In this document: piece after piece, positions 14,475 to 16,510 of the stretch
How positions within the stretch are numbered: the first letter of the stretch is position 1
Layout of the letters: each line of letters begins with the position of its first letter
NCBI GenBank assembly: GCA_002726865.1
Contig: PBSW01000007.1
Coordinates: 1-16,510 of the forward strand
Source of the DNA: Candidatus Bathyarchaeota archaeon
GTDB taxonomy: Archaea; Thermoproteota; Bathyarchaeia; TCS64
DNA length: 16,510 nt
Direction: 5' to 3'
Position numbers and translations under genes: made by a program
Notes under the pieces: generated by a model
What the model saw: only the letters and a program-made list of their open reading frames with translations
Database searches by the model: none
What the model was told of the DNA's origin: nothing

Positions 14475-16019
14475 ATGAGTACTGCTGAGTTGGTTTTCAA
14501 AAACGCTAATGTCATCACTGTGGATGATGTCTTACCGAAAGTCAGTACCGTCGCCATAAGTGGAAATCGAATTATAGTGGTTGGCGACTTTGATGAAGTA
14601 AAACCGTTTGTTGGTAGAAGGACCAGGACTGTTGACTGTCAAAGACATACTTTGGTGCCTGGCTTTATTGATGCTCACTGTCATATATTTGGCCTGATAA
14701 GAGAGAAATTAAGCATCGACTTAAGTCCCGTAACGGTTAGTTCCATTGAAGACATTAAGTTTAAAGTTCGGGAATGGGCACATAAAGAGAGTTCCAGCAA
14801 ATGGTGCATTGGTACTAATTATGATGAATTCAGGTTAACTGAAAAGCGGCATCCGACACGCTGGGATATAGACGAAGCCTGCACTCAGTATCCAGTTGTT
14901 CTTTTCCATCGCTCATATCATGCCTGTGTTTTGAATAGCCGTGCCTTAGAATATATTGGAATTAACATTGAGACTCAGGAACCACCGGGTGGCCGGATTG
15001 ACCGGGATATTCATACCGGTGAACCGAATGGTATTTTGTTCAATATGCTAACCGTGGTCACGGCTAAAATGCCGGCACTGTCGGAAACAGAGTTAGTTAA
15101 AGGAGTTAGGCTGGCAGATTTGGAATACGTATCCAACGGTATTACATCAATACACGATGCCACATCGACCAATGACCTCAAACGGTGGAATTTCTTGCAG
15201 GAACAAAAGGTGTACGGGCGGCTGAGGAGCAGAATCTACATGATGCTTGATATTGCTGCTTTAGACCGGTTTCAAGAGCAAGAACTTGTCAGTGGCTCAG
15301 GTGATGAACAATTGCGCCTCGGTGCGGTAAAGATTATGCTTAATGAAACTGCTTCTGGCATATTCCCGAAGTCTCATGAGCTGAGAGAATACATACTTAA
15401 GGCACATTGTGCTGGCTATCAGCTAGCGATTCATACTATTGAACATGGTGCCTTGGCGGAAGTTATTTCTGCACTGGAATATATTTCACGTAATTTTCCT
15501 AAATCTGGTATGCGTCATCGTATTGAGCACTGCTCCGAGTGCCCTCCCGAATTCATCGAGAGACTAAGAAAACTGAAGGTACTTATAATAACTCAACCGG
15601 GCTTCTTGTATCATAGTGGCGATCGTTACATGGAAATGATACCTTGCGAGCGTTTAGACTGGCTTTATCGAATCAAGTCGTTCTTAAAGTCCGGTGTTAT
15701 TGCGGGCGGCAGCTCTGATTCACCGGTTACATCAGTTAACCCTTTGATTGGAATCTATGCAGCTGTTACCCGTAGTACCCAAAAGGGACAAGTGGTTGGA
15801 TTTTATGAAAGAATTTCTCCATTGGAAGCTTTAACAATGTACACTAGGAATGGCGCATATGCGTCGCATGAAGAAAACTTAAAGGGTACGATAAGTCCGG
15901 GAAAGCTTGCTGACTTAGTATTATTAAGCGATAATCCTATCACCACTTCTTCCGAGCGCCTAAGTGAGATTAAAGTTGAAATGACTATAATCGATGGCCG
16001 AGTCGTCTGGGAGAATTAG
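14475..16019 (+). CDS. Metal-dependent amidohydrolase, YtcJ-like (amidohydrolase family 3)
   Basis: It is predicted to hydrolyse an amide, imine or ester bond using a metal centre in a TIM barrel. The 514-residue length fits the YtcJ / N-substituted formamide deformylase group. Seen: an N-terminal beta-sandwich strand (LVFKNANVITVDD, 6-18), LVPGFIDAHCHIFG (60-73) with metal ligands His68 and His70, TSIHDATSTND (224-234), VKIMLNETASG (285-295), AIHTIEHGA (318-326) with His320, RHRIEHCSE (347-355) with His352, GGSSDSPVTSVNP (411-423) with Asp415, and GKLADLVLLSDNP (476-488) near the end. It closes the co-directional cluster, 29 nt after the second crotonase gene, with no clear ribosome site. 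It may release the acid that the ligase activates. The physiological substrate cannot be read from sequence. Confidence 0.87.
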   Translation: MSTAELVFKNANVITVDDVLPKVSTVAISGNRIIVVGDFDEVKPFVGRRTRTVDCQRHTLVPGFIDAHCHIFGLIREKLSIDLSPVTVSSIEDIKFKVREWAHKESSSKWCIGTNYDEFRLTEKRHPTRWDIDEACTQYPVVLFHRSYHACVLNSRALEYIGINIETQEPPGGRIDRDIHTGEPNGILFNMLTVVTAKMPALSETELVKGVRLADLEYVSNGITSIHDATSTNDLKRWNFLQEQKVYGRLRSRIYMMLDIAALDRFQEQELVSGSGDEQLRLGAVKIMLNETASGIFPKSHELREYILKAHCAGYQLAIHTIEHGALAEVISALEYISRNFPKSGMRHRIEHCSECPPEFIERLRKLKVLIITQPGFLYHSGDRYMEMIPCERLDWLYRIKSFLKSGVIAGGSSDSPVTSVNPLIGIYAAVTRSTQKGQVVGFYERISPLEALTMYTRNGAYASHEENLKGTISPGKLADLVLLSDNPITTSSERLSEIKVEMTIIDGRVVWEN

Positions 16020-16066
16020 GCGGCTAGATGATTAATGTATCTACACATCAAGATATATTGAGCGCT

Positions 16067-16510
16067 TTATTTTAAATGGTCACCTTTTTCCAGCCCAACG
16101 AGTTGAATGAACTCTTTCGCCGTGATCTTAGGTGACGTTCCATGTTGTACTCGTCTCACCCGGATAGCCTCTTCCCTGGCCGCGGTGGTGAAGCTCTCTT
16201 CATTAATATCTATAACTTGACCATGAGTCCCACTAGAATTTTCCACAACAAGTTCCGAGTCAAAGATCTTTAACTGCTCCCCGCGGAAGCTCGTGGAAGC
16301 GCCTGGTCTCGGATTACTTCCCCTGATTAGATCAAATATCTTGGTGGCAGGTAAAGACCAGTCAATTACAGCATCACTCTCTGTGAAGAGAGGTTCGTAT
16401 GTAGCCTGTGCTTCGTCTTGAGGTATCCTTAGTGCAATTCCCTGCTCAATCAAATCAACAGCTTCTGCGAGCGCTGCCACTCCTAACGGGAAAAGTTTAT
16501 CGAAATATAA
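16067..16510 (-). CDS. Methionyl-tRNA formyltransferase-like protein, C-terminal part (runs off the window)
   Basis: The frame is open to the window edge, so the start is outside; an internal GTG at 16480 is not the true start because homologous residues (LYFDKLFPLGV) precede it. The visible part of about 147 residues reads AEAVDLIEQGIALRIPQDEA, QATYEPLFTESDAVIDWSLP, then IFDLIRGSNPRPGASTSFRG with KIFDSEL. This is the end of the formyltransferase domain and the FMT C-terminal domain of Fmt, which transfers formyl from 10-formyltetrahydrofolate to initiator tRNA. The catalytic N-terminal half is not visible. It converges with the amidohydrolase gene, 47 nt apart. A paralogous formyltransferase with another acceptor is possible; context does not indicate which. 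Confidence 0.78.
   Translation of the reverse strand, partial: LYFDKLFPLGVAALAEAVDLIEQGIALRIPQDEAQATYEPLFTESDAVIDWSLPATKIFDLIRGSNPRPGASTSFRGEQLKIFDSELVVENSSGTHGQVIDINEESFTTAAREEAIRVRRVQHGTSPKITAKEFIQLVGLEKGDHLK

Noticed and set aside
1..16510. CRISPR arrays, tRNA or rRNA genes
   Set aside because: No regularly spaced direct repeats, cloverleaf-like segments or rRNA-like conserved stretches were seen by eye.

Overview
The window reads as a piece of an anaerobic bacterial chromosome of moderate GC content. The case rests on an aldehyde:ferredoxin oxidoreductase (AOR), a Re-citrate synthase-like enzyme, relics of corrinoid methyltransferase genes and two tiny desulforedoxin-type iron proteins. 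This enzyme set is known from Chloroflexota (Dehalococcoidia-like lineages), Peptococcaceae and other anaerobic Firmicutes. I cannot decide among them from sequence alone. Several broken genes and IS3-family remnants show that the region is decaying and has been rearranged.

Layout. Positions 106-704 (minus strand) hold broken remnants of a corrinoid protein and a uroporphyrinogen decarboxylase (URO-D)-family methyltransferase. An AlkA-type DNA glycosylase follows on the plus strand (831-1478). Next come acetyl-CoA synthetase (1718-3463) and a DRE-TIM enzyme best read as Re-citrate synthase (3525-4907). They lie on the same strand with a 61-nt gap, and together would turn acetate into citrate. 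A mostly empty gap holds a 71-bp IS3-like relic (5184-5254). The AOR gene (5343-7244, minus) has its own promoter and a leader hairpin.

Positions 7382-9365 hold the two ends of a decayed IS3-family element. Between them lie an intact ADP-ribosylglycohydrolase gene and a broken unidentified gene, both on the minus strand.

From 9483 to 16019 all genes run on the plus strand with short gaps and look like one catabolic cluster: CoA-transferase, two tandem desulforedoxin-like mini-proteins, acyl-CoA ligase, two enoyl-CoA hydratase-family proteins and a YtcJ-type amidohydrolase. A plausible reading is that an amide- or ester-like compound is hydrolysed, the acid is activated by the ligase or CoA-transferase, and the acyl-CoA is processed by the two crotonase-family enzymes. 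The substrate is unknown. One crotonase lacks a catalytic glutamate, so it may do something other than hydration. The window ends in the 3' part of a methionyl-tRNA formyltransferase-like gene on the minus strand that runs off the edge.

No tRNA, rRNA or CRISPR array was seen.
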